This document shows, in pieces, positions 20,827 to 29,688 of a stretch of DNA of 64,000 nt (positions within the stretch are counted from its first letter, which is position 1; each line of letters starts with the position of its first letter). Source of the DNA: Diaphorobacter limosus (GTDB taxonomy: Bacteria > Pseudomonadota > Gammaproteobacteria > Burkholderiales > Burkholderiaceae_C); assembly GCF_033100095.1 (NCBI RefSeq), contig NZ_CP136921.1:156501-220500 (forward strand). Reading direction: 5' to 3'. The notes beneath the pieces are model-generated. The model had not been told where the DNA came from. It was given only the letters and a program-made list of their open reading frames with translations, and did not search any database. A program made the position numbers and the translations under genes.

Positions 20827-21994
20827 TAGTGTAGCGTTCGATTCTTGATTGAACTTAAAAAGTCGGCTGGTATCCCATGCTCAACTGGAGCTTGAAAGGG
20901 AGCCAATCCATGCGAGTTGCGCCAAAGATCGAATTGACGGATGAAGAGCGTGCGGCGTTGACGAAGCTTTGGCGCTCGGGCCTGACGAGCGTACGTCTGG
21001 CGCAGCGCGCACGCATCATCTTGCTGGCAGACCAGGGCCTGAACAACAAGGATATTGCCGCGCAACTGGGCATCGGTCGCATGCAGCCGGCGCGCTGGCG
21101 CGAGCGCTACCTGCAAGGCGGCATCAAGGCTATCGAGCGCGACTTGCCACGCGGCGCGCCGCCGGTAAAGGTGGACGTGGCCCAGCTGGTGCAGTTGACA
21201 ACCCAGAGCAGCCCCGAAGCGATCACGCACTGGAGCACACGCAAGATGGGCACGCTGCTGGGCGTCAGCGCCAGCACCGTGATGCGCCATTGGCATGCGC
21301 ACGGGCTCAAGCCGCATCTGGTGCACAGCTTCAAGGTCTCGCGTGACCCCCAGTTTGCCCAGAAGCTCGAAGACATCGTGGGCTTGTACATGTCCCCGCC
21401 TGAGCATGCCCTGGTGCTGTGCTGCGACGAGAAGAGCCAGGTGCAGGCGCTCCATCGCACGCAGCCGGGACTGCCCCTGAAGAAGGGGCGTGCGCAGACG
21501 ATGACGCACGACTACAAGCGCCACGGCACGACCACATTGTTTGCGGCGCTCAACGTGCTCGATGGCCAAGTCATCAGCCAATGCCAGCAGCGCCACACCC
21601 ATGTGCAGTGGTTGAAGTTCCTCAAGCAGATCGACCGCGAGACACCCAAGGACAAAACGCTGCACCTGATCGCCGACAACTACGCCACGCACAAGCACCC
21701 GGTGGTGCAGGACTGGCTGGCCAAGCACCCGCGCTTTCACATGCACTTCACGCCGACCTCGGCGTCGTGGCTGAACATGGTCGAGCGTTTCTTTCGTGAC
21801 CTGACCACAGAACGGCTGCGCCGCGGCGTATTCACCAGCGTGCCGCAGCTGGTGGCCGCCATTGATGAATACGTGGCACATCACAATACCAACCCCAAAC
21901 CGTTCATCTGGACCAAGAGCGCCCGCGACATCCTGCAGAAGGTCATTCGGGCCAATAGCCGATTAAGCTCCAAACAGAATGGAACACTACACTA
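20827..21994. mobile_element. IS630-family insertion sequence, complete
   Basis: The terminal inverted repeats read CTAGTGTAGCGTTCGATT on the left and, inward from the right, CTAGTGTAGTGTTCCATT (16 of 18 match). Each end abuts a TA dinucleotide (20827-20828 and 21993-21994), as expected for IS630/Tc1-type insertion with TA duplication. One transposase gene fills the element on the plus strand. It is adjacent to the IS4-family element. Confidence 0.9.
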
Positions 21995-21995
21995 G
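20910..21995 (+). CDS. IS630-family transposase
   Basis: A 361-residue transposase. The N-terminal HTH region (ELTDEERAALTKLWRSG, DIAAQLGIGRMQPARWRERY) is followed by a winged-helix part and a DDE nuclease core: DEKSQVQALHRTQPG, LHLIADNYATHKHP, HFTPTSASWLNMVERFF. The start at 20910 (MRVAPKIELT) is preferred; an in-frame ATG at 20877 would add 11 residues. The reading frame runs through the right inverted repeat, and the TAG stop is made by the duplicated TA plus one flanking G. Confidence 0.93.
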   Translation: MRVAPKIELTDEERAALTKLWRSGLTSVRLAQRARIILLADQGLNNKDIAAQLGIGRMQPARWRERYLQGGIKAIERDLPRGAPPVKVDVAQLVQLTTQSSPEAITHWSTRKMGTLLGVSASTVMRHWHAHGLKPHLVHSFKVSRDPQFAQKLEDIVGLYMSPPEHALVLCCDEKSQVQALHRTQPGLPLKKGRAQTMTHDYKRHGTTTLFAALNVLDGQVISQCQQRHTHVQWLKFLKQIDRETPKDKTLHLIADNYATHKHPVVQDWLAKHPRFHMHFTPTSASWLNMVERFFRDLTTERLRRGVFTSVPQLVAAIDEYVAHHNTNPKPFIWTKSARDILQKVIRANSRLSSKQNGTLH

Positions 21996-22063
21996 CTCAG
22001 GCTCTAGAAAGGAAATCCTGGACGTCGGTGCCGCGACCAGAACGGCGCCGCTAACTATCCGAT

Positions 22064-24079
22064 CTATTCGAGAATGGCTGTGCGCTGGTCTCGCACAGCG
22101 AGGCCTCCCTGAGACACAACCGCTTGCCAACGGGCAAGATCGGCCTGCACGCGGTCACCCAGCATTTGTGGTGTCCCTGCTTCGACACGGGCGCCGTGCC
22201 GCTCAAACAGTTGCACAACGGCGGGATCGGCCAAGACCTGGTTCAGCGCCGAATTGAGCGCTTGCACGCGCTCTGGAGGCGTGCGCGCCGGGGCAAACAG
22301 GCCGTACCACTGCGTTACGTCCACACCTGCCACGCCAGCCTCGGCCAGAGTGGGCACGTCGGGTAGACCCGGTAGCCGCTGTGGTCCGGCGACGGCCAAG
22401 GCCCTCAGACGCGCGCTCTGCACGAAGGGGTATGCCGTGAACAGGCTTGGGAACATCAACTGCGTGCGGCCGCTGGCGGTGTCGGCGATTGCCGGCGCCG
22501 CGCCCTCGTAGGTCCTGCCAGTGATCGCCGTTCCGCTGGCTAGCTGGAACAAGGCTGCGACGAAGTGCGGTGGTGTGCCATCGCCGGCCGACGCATACTC
22601 GTAACGACCTGGCTGCGTACGCAATGCGTTAACCAGCGCCTGAACATCATTGGCCGGAACGTCAGGATGGACCACCATCAACGTGGGCGATGAACCAACG
22701 AGTCCCACCGGTGCAAAGTCGGCTACCGGGTCGTAGCCCAGCTTTTGACGTGCCGGGTTCATGGCGTGCGTACCAACATAGCCGAACATCAAGGTCTGGC
22801 CATCGGGCGCTGCTCCCGCGACATACTCGCTCGCTACCGCGCCATTGGCACCAGCGCGGTTGTCGACCAGCACTTCCTGTCCTAGCAAGGGGGCAAGCTT
22901 GCCCGCGATGATGCGCGCCATGGTGTCATTACCACCGCCCGCGCTGGTCGGCACGATCAGCGTGATCGATTTGCGAACGGCGAGCTTGGCGACCTCTTCA
23001 GGCCGAGAGAAAACGTAGTCGGGGAGATACAGTTCGCCCTGCATGATCTTGCGCGCTGTTCGCACCAAGGCCGCGCGCTGCACACAGACTTCCGCGCCGT
23101 CATGGCTTAGTTCCACTTCAATGTCGATTTGTCCGGCCGCATGCAGAACTGTCAGTTGGTGACACCCGGCGGTACGGGCGACGCCGCTGGCCACAGTCCC
23201 TGGCAAGGCGAACGCACTGGCTACGCCGATCGCACCGGTCACGGCATGCGATGCATGGCAGCGGCGCGGGGTGAAGTAGCGCGAGGTGATGCTGCTGTCG
23301 GAATCGCCGGTACTGACCAGAACCGGCTTGGGGATCACGCTATTGGAGACGTCTCCCAACCCCATGCGCAAGCCGGCCTCCAGGCGCAACGATTCGATGC
23401 GCTCCAGGAGCGCCGTGTCGGCATCCAGCGCCACAGGCTTTTCACGCCCGCTGACCCCCAGGTCGGTTGCGCGCACGATCATCAGCGGCATGGCTGCATC
23501 GATGCAGCTGACCTCCACACCCTGCATGCGGTCAATGCGCTTGCCAGTCGGGAATACCTTGCCAGTGACCGCGCCCCAGGCGTCCAGAAAGTCGAGCAGG
23601 ATCGGGGCACCCGTGCCTGCCACGCCGTCGATCCGGGCATCGCCCTCGTAGCTGACCCGGCCCGCTGGCGTGCGCACGGTCACATCGATGCGTGCACCAG
23701 TGTTGACGTTGTGGACGCGAACCTTTGTGGTGCCGTCTTGCGCCGGGATGAGGCCTTGCTCGATGGCGAAGGGGGCAACACCCGACAACATGTTGCCGCA
23801 GTTCGGACGCGTGTCTACCGAACGATGGCCCACCCCCACCTGCGCAAAAAGATAGTCGAGATCGCAGCCAGGCTCCTTGGAGCGCGACACGATGGCGACT
23901 TTGCTGTTGAGGGTGCTTCCCCCGCCCACGCCGTCGAGCTGCAATGGGTCGGATGCGCCGATGGCGCCGATCAAAGCCTGGTCACGTGCTTCGTCGCCCT
24001 CGGGCAACCATTCACGAAGGAAGAAAGGGCCGCGCGAAGTGCCGGCGCGCATCAGAACGCATGGGATGATTTTGCTCAT
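22064..24079 (-). CDS. In-frame fusion: PrpF-family isomerase joined to a TctC/Bug binding protein lacking its signal peptide
   Basis: One 671-codon frame contains two proteins. Residues ~1-368 are a PrpF/GalD-family isomerase (MRAGTSRGPFF, GGGSTLNSKVAIV, RPNCGNMLSGVAPFA, GLGDVSNSVIPKPVLV). Known relatives shift double bonds of tricarboxylates (aconitate, methylaconitate, oxalomesaconate). From about residue 369 (RKSITLIVPTSAGGGNDTMA) to the end is a mature-type TctC protein, closely similar to the intact one at 25421-26392 but without signal peptide or the usual start. The binding part would stay in the cytoplasm and is probably useless for transport. No stop or frameshift lies at the junction near 22975. 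A deletion between neighbouring genes is the likely origin. Confidence 0.85.
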   Translation of the reverse strand: MSKIIPCVLMRAGTSRGPFFLREWLPEGDEARDQALIGAIGASDPLQLDGVGGGSTLNSKVAIVSRSKEPGCDLDYLFAQVGVGHRSVDTRPNCGNMLSGVAPFAIEQGLIPAQDGTTKVRVHNVNTGARIDVTVRTPAGRVSYEGDARIDGVAGTGAPILLDFLDAWGAVTGKVFPTGKRIDRMQGVEVSCIDAAMPLMIVRATDLGVSGREKPVALDADTALLERIESLRLEAGLRMGLGDVSNSVIPKPVLVSTGDSDSSITSRYFTPRRCHASHAVTGAIGVASAFALPGTVASGVARTAGCHQLTVLHAAGQIDIEVELSHDGAEVCVQRAALVRTARKIMQGELYLPDYVFSRPEEVAKLAVRKSITLIVPTSAGGGNDTMARIIAGKLAPLLGQEVLVDNRAGANGAVASEYVAGAAPDGQTLMFGYVGTHAMNPARQKLGYDPVADFAPVGLVGSSPTLMVVHPDVPANDVQALVNALRTQPGRYEYASAGDGTPPHFVAALFQLASGTAITGRTYEGAAPAIADTASGRTQLMFPSLFTAYPFVQSARLRALAVAGPQRLPGLPDVPTLAEAGVAGVDVTQWYGLFAPARTPPERVQALNSALNQVLADPAVVQLFERHGARVEAGTPQMLGDRVQADLARWQAVVSQGGLAVRDQRTAILE

Positions 24080-24256
24080 GCGGCATTGTCGAAACTGGAA
24101 CTAATGTTGTGAATTGCATATTTCCTCGTGATTGATGTTGATGATGCATCAATCATGGATCCTGGGCTGCCTGCGACATCATGGCATGTGGCCCTTGCCC
24201 GGCCGAAAGCTCAATGCCAACAGATGCTGTCGTAATGGCACTCGACTGCTTCGACC

Positions 24257-24294
24257 AAAAAAAAGGGACGCCATAGCGAACCATGGCATCCCTT
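24257..24294 (-). terminator. Rho-independent terminator of the tctC-porin unit
   Basis: On the minus strand a long stem (AAGGGATGCCATGG against CTATGGCGTCCCTT, loop TTCG) ends in a run of eight T. It lies 18 bp after the porin stop. Confidence 0.93.
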
Positions 24295-24311
24295 GAGAAC
24301 CGTCGGGCGAG

Positions 24312-25418
24312 TTAGAAATTGTGGCGCATCCCCACACTGAAACCTGTCGCCTTCTGCTTGTTGGCAGCGCCCTGGAAGTCGCCTTGCCAGCGTGTATGGT
24401 CCATCTCCAGATAAGCGACACTCCGTTTGGACAATTTGTACTCGGCAAACGCGACGGTGCGCCCATATCCATCATCGACACGCGCGCTTCTCTCGCGTGC
24501 CACGCGGTAATGTGCAAGCGTCAGGTCGACATGCGCACCGGCGGGAACAGTGGTTCCCAGGCCCAGCGTGCGAAGTTTGGCTCGGGCGGTAGCGCTGGTT
24601 TCGGCTTTGCTACGCGCGAAGATTCCGGCGATGCGGATGCCCCCCTCGAGTTGGTAGGCCGCGCCTACCACGTAGCCGCGTAGGCCCAGCGTGTCATCGT
24701 TGTTGCGAAAACTCTGGTGCGCCGCGGACAGTTGTAGCTTGCCTAGCTTGTAGCCCAACCCCACGCCGGTGGAGTTGGCTGCGTTGCTGTTCGTCGCTAC
24801 CTCCCCCAGGCTGTGCATCAGCCGCACGCTGACGCCAGAGAACTCGCCTTTGTACTTGATGCTGTTGTTCAACCGATACGAGCCAGTGTTTGAGCCGCTG
24901 GCGCCGAAGCCCACGCCCAACTGGTGCTGGCTCAGCGCCGCCGTGTTGATGCTGGGGTTGAAGCTGGGCAGCCGCATGCCCAGCGGGTCGATGGGCGACA
25001 CCGCATCGGCCAGCAGCGTGGTCTGACGGCCTAGGCTGACTAGACCCCAGGGGCTGCCCAGACCGACCCAGGACTGGCGGTCGAAGTACATGGTGGAACT
25101 GGCGGGCGCGCCGGTCTTGGCGTTGATGCCCGATTCGAGCTGCGCCTGGGCGCTGAGCCCGCCGCCCAGATCCTCCTGGATGCGCAGGCCCCAGCGGCTG
25201 GTGTTGTTGAGACCGCTGGACATGACGGTGGCCGACGTGTCGCTGGGTGCGAACCCGTTGAGGCCGTTGGCCTGGCGCACCGAGAGGTCGACGATGCCGT
25301 ACAGGCGTACGCTGCTCTGCGCCAGCGCGCCGTCGGCGACGAGCGCGCACAGGGTGGCCAGCGCTGCTGGCAAGAAAAATTGACTGCGCATGGGTGCTGC
25401 TTGAATCAGGGTGGGCAT
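24312..25418 (-). CDS. Gram-negative porin (Burkholderiales OmpC-like)
   Basis: A 368-residue outer-membrane beta-barrel porin. The signal peptide (FFLPAALATLCALVADGALA) leads into the typical first strand SSVRLYGIVDLSVRQAN. Constriction-loop text and RQSWVGLGSPWGLVSLGRQ are as in the family, and the protein ends in aromatic F (MRHNF), as porins do. The start is taken at 25418, three bases after the tctC stop and preceded by AAAGG; an ATG at 25391 is the alternative. Coupling to tctC suggests it admits the same organic acid to the periplasm. Confidence 0.88.
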   Translation of the reverse strand: MPTLIQAAPMRSQFFLPAALATLCALVADGALAQSSVRLYGIVDLSVRQANGLNGFAPSDTSATVMSSGLNNTSRWGLRIQEDLGGGLSAQAQLESGINAKTGAPASSTMYFDRQSWVGLGSPWGLVSLGRQTTLLADAVSPIDPLGMRLPSFNPSINTAALSQHQLGVGFGASGSNTGSYRLNNSIKYKGEFSGVSVRLMHSLGEVATNSNAANSTGVGLGYKLGKLQLSAAHQSFRNNDDTLGLRGYVVGAAYQLEGGIRIAGIFARSKAETSATARAKLRTLGLGTTVPAGAHVDLTLAHYRVARERSARVDDGYGRTVAFAEYKLSKRSVAYLEMDHTRWQGDFQGAANKQKATGFSVGMRHNF

Positions 25419-25420
25419 GT

Positions 25421-26392
25421 TCAGTCGGCCTTTAGGCCGGTGGCCTGGACGATCTTCTTCCACTTGACCTGCTCGGCCGCGATGAACGTGCGCATCTGCG
25501 ACAGGGTCATGGTCTCGACTTCGGCGCCTTGCTCCTCCAGCCTTTTTTCGATGGCCTTGTCGGCCAGGATTTTGTTCAACACCGCGTTCAGCTGCTCCAG
25601 CACCGGGGCTGGCGTCTTGGCCGGCGCGAACATCGCGTACCACTGCGAGACATCCACGCCGTTGATGCCCTGCTCGGCCAGCGTGGGCACGTCGGGCAGC
25701 AACTCGGAGCGCTTGGCTCCAGCCACGCCCATCGCCTTGAGCTTGCCGCTCTTCACGAAGTTCATGGCCGTGAACAAACTGGGAAACATCAGCTGCGTCT
25801 GCCCGGCAACGGTGTCGTTGATCGCCGGCGCCGAGCCCTTGTAGGGCACGTGCAGCATGTCGATGCCAGTGGACAGCTTGAACATCTCGGCGGCGAAATG
25901 CGGCGCCGTACCGTTGCCAGCCGAGGCATACGTCGCAATCTCCTTGTCGTTCTTGAACTGCGCCACCAGTTCCTTAGCGTTGTTGGCCTTGACCTTGGTG
26001 CTGGCCACCATCAGCGTGGCCGAACTGCCCACCATGCCGACGGGCTCGAAGTCCAAGACGGGGTCGTAGCGCAGCTTCTGCAGTGCGGGGTTCATCGCGT
26101 GGGTGGCGATGTAGCCGAGCATCAGCGTGTACCCGTCGGGTGCGGCACGTTTGACGTATTCGCTGGCAATGGCACCGTTGGCGCCGGCCTTGTTCTCCAC
26201 GATCACGGTCTGTTTGAGCGCCACTGCCATGGCCTGCCCAATGATGCGCGCCATGGCGTCGTTGGCGCCGCCGGCCGACGTGGGCACGACGATGGTGATG
26301 CTCTTCTCGGGCCAGGCGGCGGCGGCGCTGCCGCAGGTGAATGCCGCTGCGAAGGCGATGGCGCCGATGAGCTGCTGTTGCTTGAACTTCAT
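25421..26392 (-). CDS. tctC: TctC/Bug-family tripartite tricarboxylate transporter binding protein
   Basis: A periplasmic solute-binding protein of 323 residues. The signal peptide is MKFKQQQLIGAIAFAAAFT to ...AAA, and the mature protein begins WPEKSITIVVPTSAGGANDA, the Bug-family opening. The motifs GANGAIASEYV, HVPYKGSAPAI and LPDVPTLAEQG are all present. GGAG lies before the ATG. The membrane subunits TctA/TctB are absent from the window, as is usual for Bug proteins. Divergent from a LysR gene and next to organic-acid catabolic genes, it probably captures a di- or tricarboxylate. Confidence 0.9.
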   Translation of the reverse strand: MKFKQQQLIGAIAFAAAFTCGSAAAAWPEKSITIVVPTSAGGANDAMARIIGQAMAVALKQTVIVENKAGANGAIASEYVKRAAPDGYTLMLGYIATHAMNPALQKLRYDPVLDFEPVGMVGSSATLMVASTKVKANNAKELVAQFKNDKEIATYASAGNGTAPHFAAEMFKLSTGIDMLHVPYKGSAPAINDTVAGQTQLMFPSLFTAMNFVKSGKLKAMGVAGAKRSELLPDVPTLAEQGINGVDVSQWYAMFAPAKTPAPVLEQLNAVLNKILADKAIEKRLEEQGAEVETMTLSQMRTFIAAEQVKWKKIVQATGLKAD

Positions 26393-26527
26393 TTGTCTAC
26401 TCCGGTAGATGGCTAAGGTTGTCATTCAGAACAGGTCGAATGGTCGGCTGCGCGGCGGTTTTTGTGAATTGCATCTTTGCGAGGGATTGATGCACACTGT
26501 CGATCACCGGAGACATACAAAAGCACC

Positions 26528-27454
26528 ATGGCCATCAACTTCAATCTCAATGATCTGCAAGCATTTCGCACCGTGGCCGAGCTTTCGAGCTTTCGCAAGG
26601 CGGCGGACGCGTTGCACGTGTCGCAGCCTGCCTTCAGCCGGCGCATCGAGAAGCTGGAAGAAGCGTTGGGCGTGAAGCTGCTGGAGCGCACCACGCGCAA
26701 GGTGAGCCTCACCGCTGTGGGTCGTGACTTCGACCGCAAGGTGCAGCAACTGCTGGACGACCTGGATAACACGTTGCTGGGCATCCGCGGCGTGGCCGGC
26801 ACGCGCATGGGCGAGGTGACGATTGCGTGCGTGCCATCGACCGTCTACTACTACCTGTCGCAGGTGGTCTCGCGCTACCACGAGCGCTACCCGAAAATCC
26901 GGGTCAAGGTGTTCGATGCGGGCGCCAACGATGTGTTGGCGGCTGTGGCGTGCGGCGAGGCAGATTTTGGGCTCAATTTCATTGGCAGCCAGGAGCCCGA
27001 CATCGAGTTCAAGCCGTTGCTGGAAGAGCGCTTCGTGGCCGCCTGCCGGCGCGACCATGCGCTGGCGAAGAAGCGCAAGGTGAGCTGGGCCGAGCTGGGC
27101 CAGTACGATTTCATCTCGGTCAGCAAGACATCAGGGAATCGGCTGCTGCTGGACCAGGCCCTGGCCGGTCTGCCGGGGCGACCGCAGGCCATCTACGAGG
27201 CGCAGCATGTGACGACCATGCTGGGGCTGGTGGAGGCGGGGCTGGGCGTGGCGGCCGTGCCGTCGCTGGCCATGCCGGCAGCCGACCACCCGCTGCTGGT
27301 CAGCGTGCCGCTGGTGGATCCGGTCGTCACGCGTAAGGTGGGGCTGATCCGGCGCAAGGGCCGGTCGCTGTCGCCGGCGGCGCAGCAGCTCTACGATTTC
27401 TTTGCGGAGATGAAGGGCAAGCGCGCCACTGCGGCGAAACGCGCGCCCGCCTGA
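26528..27454 (+). CDS. LysR-family regulator of the island cluster
   Basis: A 308-residue LysR transcription factor. The N-terminal winged HTH (LNDLQAFRTVAELSSFRKAA, LHVSQPAFSRRIEKLE) is followed by a substrate-binding domain (RMGEVTIACVPSTVYYYLSQ, GLVEAGLGVAAVPSLAM). The ATG at 26528 gives the family-typical short N-terminus. It is divergent from tctC with a 135-bp shared promoter region and ends 9 bp from the convergent lyase stop. It most likely senses the organic acid used by the island. Confidence 0.9.
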   Translation: MAINFNLNDLQAFRTVAELSSFRKAADALHVSQPAFSRRIEKLEEALGVKLLERTTRKVSLTAVGRDFDRKVQQLLDDLDNTLLGIRGVAGTRMGEVTIACVPSTVYYYLSQVVSRYHERYPKIRVKVFDAGANDVLAAVACGEADFGLNFIGSQEPDIEFKPLLEERFVAACRRDHALAKKRKVSWAELGQYDFISVSKTSGNRLLLDQALAGLPGRPQAIYEAQHVTTMLGLVEAGLGVAAVPSLAMPAADHPLLVSVPLVDPVVTRKVGLIRRKGRSLSPAAQQLYDFFAEMKGKRATAAKRAPA

Positions 27455-27463
27455 GGCGGCGCC

Positions 27464-28810
27464 TCAGAGGCGCGCGGCCAGCACCTGATCCACCATCACG
27501 CCCGCCTGGCCCAGATGGTTCGCCGGCTCGCACATTGCATTCAGTTGCGCGCGCGTCACGTGCTTGCTGATCTCCGGGTGCACGGCCAGGATCTCGATCA
27601 GCGGCCGGTTTTTGGCAATGGCTTCGCGGCACAGGTCATACACCAGGTCGTGTGCATATTCGCGGCCGATGTACGGGCCCAGGCCCATCATCACGGCCTC
27701 GGACATCACCAGGCCGTTGGTCATGTCAATGTTGGAGCGCATGCGGCCGACATCCACCTCCAGCCCCTTGAGCACGAACTTGGTCTGCTTCAGCGCGCCG
27801 GACATCAGGCAGAAGATCTCGGGCAGCGACACCCATTCAATCTCCCACGGGCCGGTGGAGCGTTCGTGGTCGGCCACCATGGCATCCATCAGCGCGGCGG
27901 CATGCTGGCGCGCCACCGAGATGTTGGCGTGGATGTACAGGCACGAGATGGGGTTGCGCTTTTGCGGCATGGTGGACGACGAGCCGCGGCCCGGCGCATA
28001 GGGCTCGAACACCTCGGCCACCTCGGTCTGCATCATCAGCTTGACGTCCATCGCGATCTTGCCGAGCGAGCCGCCCACCAGACCGAGGAAGGCGCCGACT
28101 TCTGCGATCGTGTCGCGCACCGTGTGCCAGGAGATCAACGGCTGCGCCAGGCCCAGCTCTTTCATGAGCCCAGCCTGCGTTTCCATCGCGCCCTTCTCCA
28201 GCGATGACAGCGTGCCCGATGCACCGCCGAACTCGCCCATCAGCACGCGCGGCTTCAACTGCTGCAGCCGCTCGCGGTGACGATCGATGCCGGCCAGGAT
28301 GCTGGCCATCTTGTAGCCGAAGGTGATGGGCGTGGCCTGCTGCAGGTTGGATCGGCCGATGACCGGCGTGTCGCGGTACTTCTTGGCCAGCGCCGCCAGT
28401 GCGTCGCCGATCTCGTCGAGGTCTTGCTCGACCAGCGCCAGGCCTTCGCGCATCTGCAGCACGGCGGCCGTGTCGGTGATGTCTTGTGTGGTCGCGCCCC
28501 AGTGGCAGTACTCGCCCAGTTTGTCGCGGCAGTTGGCGTTGATCTGATTGACCACCGCGATGATGGGGTAGCCGATCTGCTCGGTCTTGGCCTTGAGCTG
28601 CACCCAGTCGATCTGAGACAGCTCGCAGTTCTTGACAATTTCGTCGGCCGCCTCCTGCGGAATGATGCCGAGCTGGCCCTGCACCTTGGCGAGCGCGCGC
28701 TCGATGTCCAGGTACTTGGCGGTGCGGTTCTCATCGGACCAGACGTCGCGCATGCGCGCGTCGCTGAACATGTCGCCGAAGATGCGCGAGTCGATGATGG
28801 TGGCTGCCAT
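27464..28810 (-). CDS. Fumarase/aspartase-superfamily lyase, CMLE (PcaB)-like; candidate trans-aconitate decarboxylase
   Basis: A cytosolic enzyme of 448 residues. The superfamily pattern is clear: HWGATTQDITDTAAVLQMRE (region 1), GRSNLQQATPITFGYK and GEFGGASGTLSSL as in 3-carboxymuconate cycloisomerases, and the signature GRGSSSTMPQKRNPISC. It is not fumarase or purB itself. It is last in an operon with a CitE-like lyase, a CaiB transferase and a MaoC hydratase (gaps of 34, 10 and 12 bp). In Ustilago, Tad1, a member of this CMLE-like branch, decarboxylates trans-aconitate to itaconate. That role here is inference; another C-N or C-O lyase reaction is possible. Confidence 0.8.
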   Translation of the reverse strand: MAATIIDSRIFGDMFSDARMRDVWSDENRTAKYLDIERALAKVQGQLGIIPQEAADEIVKNCELSQIDWVQLKAKTEQIGYPIIAVVNQINANCRDKLGEYCHWGATTQDITDTAAVLQMREGLALVEQDLDEIGDALAALAKKYRDTPVIGRSNLQQATPITFGYKMASILAGIDRHRERLQQLKPRVLMGEFGGASGTLSSLEKGAMETQAGLMKELGLAQPLISWHTVRDTIAEVGAFLGLVGGSLGKIAMDVKLMMQTEVAEVFEPYAPGRGSSSTMPQKRNPISCLYIHANISVARQHAAALMDAMVADHERSTGPWEIEWVSLPEIFCLMSGALKQTKFVLKGLEVDVGRMRSNIDMTNGLVMSEAVMMGLGPYIGREYAHDLVYDLCREAIAKNRPLIEILAVHPEISKHVTRAQLNAMCEPANHLGQAGVMVDQVLAARL

Positions 28811-28844
28811 GGTGTGGGTCTTTTTCTGCTGGTGGATGAAGGGG

Positions 28845-29678
28845 TCAGTCGCGGGCCAGAGCCAGCGTGCGTTGGGCTTGCAGGACGACGGGCCGGTCGA
28901 CCATGCGACCGTCGAGCCGGGCGGCACCGGGGGATGCGGCGTCGGCCAGCAGCACACGGCGCGCCCAGTCGAGCGCTTGCGCGGAGGGGCGCAACGCGGC
29001 GTGGATGGGTGGCACCTGGCTGGGGTGGATGCACAGCTTGGCCCCGAAGCCCAGCCGGCGCGACTGCGCCAGGTCGGCCAGCAGACGCACGCTGTCGTCC
29101 AGCTGCGGGGTGACGCCGGCCACGGGCGCCGGCAGACCGGCCACGCGCGAGGCGATGGCGATGCGCCCGGCGGCATGGGCCAGGCCGCTCGCGTCGTCGG
29201 CGATGTCGATGTCCAGATCGAGCGCGAAATCCAACGTGCCGAACAGCAAGCGTGTGACGCCGCACGCGGCGGCCACTTCGTCAGCCCGGGCCACGCCGCG
29301 TGCGCTCTCGATCAGCGCCAGCACCTGGGCGTCGAGGATGGCCGTGGCCACGGCGGCGATTTGCCATGGCTCCTCGGCCTTGGGCAGCACGACCTGCGTG
29401 CAACTGTAAGCTCGCAGGGCGCGCAGGTCGTCGCCGAAGTGCGGCAAGGCGGCATCGTTGATGCGTACGGCGACGCGGGCACGGTCAGCCGGTGCAGCGT
29501 CAGCGAACCACCGCGCGATGGCGTCGCGGGCCTGCGGCTTGTCGGCTGCGGCCACGGCATCCTCCAGATCCAGCAGCACGCAGTCGGCACCGGTAGCCAG
29601 GGCCTTGCCGAAACACTCGGGGCGCGTGCCGGGCGCGAACAGGTAAGTGCGTGGCTGCAGGTCGGAGGAGTTGGCCAT
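28845..29678 (-). CDS. ccl: CitE-family (HpcH/HpaI) lyase, probable (S)-citramalyl-CoA lyase
   Basis: A 277-residue (beta/alpha)8 aldolase. Family motifs visible are RTYLFAPGTRPECFGKALA, CVLLDLEDAVAAADK (Mg-binding acids), VRINDAALP, VVLPKAEEP, ALIESARGV and KLCIHPSQVP. In itaconate or mesaconate degradation this family splits (S)-citramalyl-CoA into acetyl-CoA and pyruvate. It sits between the CoA transferase (10 bp upstream) and the CMLE-like lyase, on the minus strand. The substrate is inferred from operon context; malyl-CoA-type lyases look similar. Confidence 0.82.
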   Translation of the reverse strand: MANSSDLQPRTYLFAPGTRPECFGKALATGADCVLLDLEDAVAAADKPQARDAIARWFADAAPADRARVAVRINDAALPHFGDDLRALRAYSCTQVVLPKAEEPWQIAAVATAILDAQVLALIESARGVARADEVAAACGVTRLLFGTLDFALDLDIDIADDASGLAHAAGRIAIASRVAGLPAPVAGVTPQLDDSVRLLADLAQSRRLGFGAKLCIHPSQVPPIHAALRPSAQALDWARRVLLADAASPGAARLDGRMVDRPVVLQAQRTLALARD

Positions 29679-29688
29679 GGCGTGATTC

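Noticed and set aside
19466..21994. Composite transposon made of the two neighbouring IS elements
   Set aside because: They belong to different families with different ends and have only ~40 bp between them; no shared cargo.
27464..28810. Calling the CMLE-like lyase adenylosuccinate lyase (purB)
   Set aside because: The motifs GATTQDITDTA and GEFGGASGTLSSL are of the carboxymuconate-cycloisomerase type, and the operon is not purine-related.
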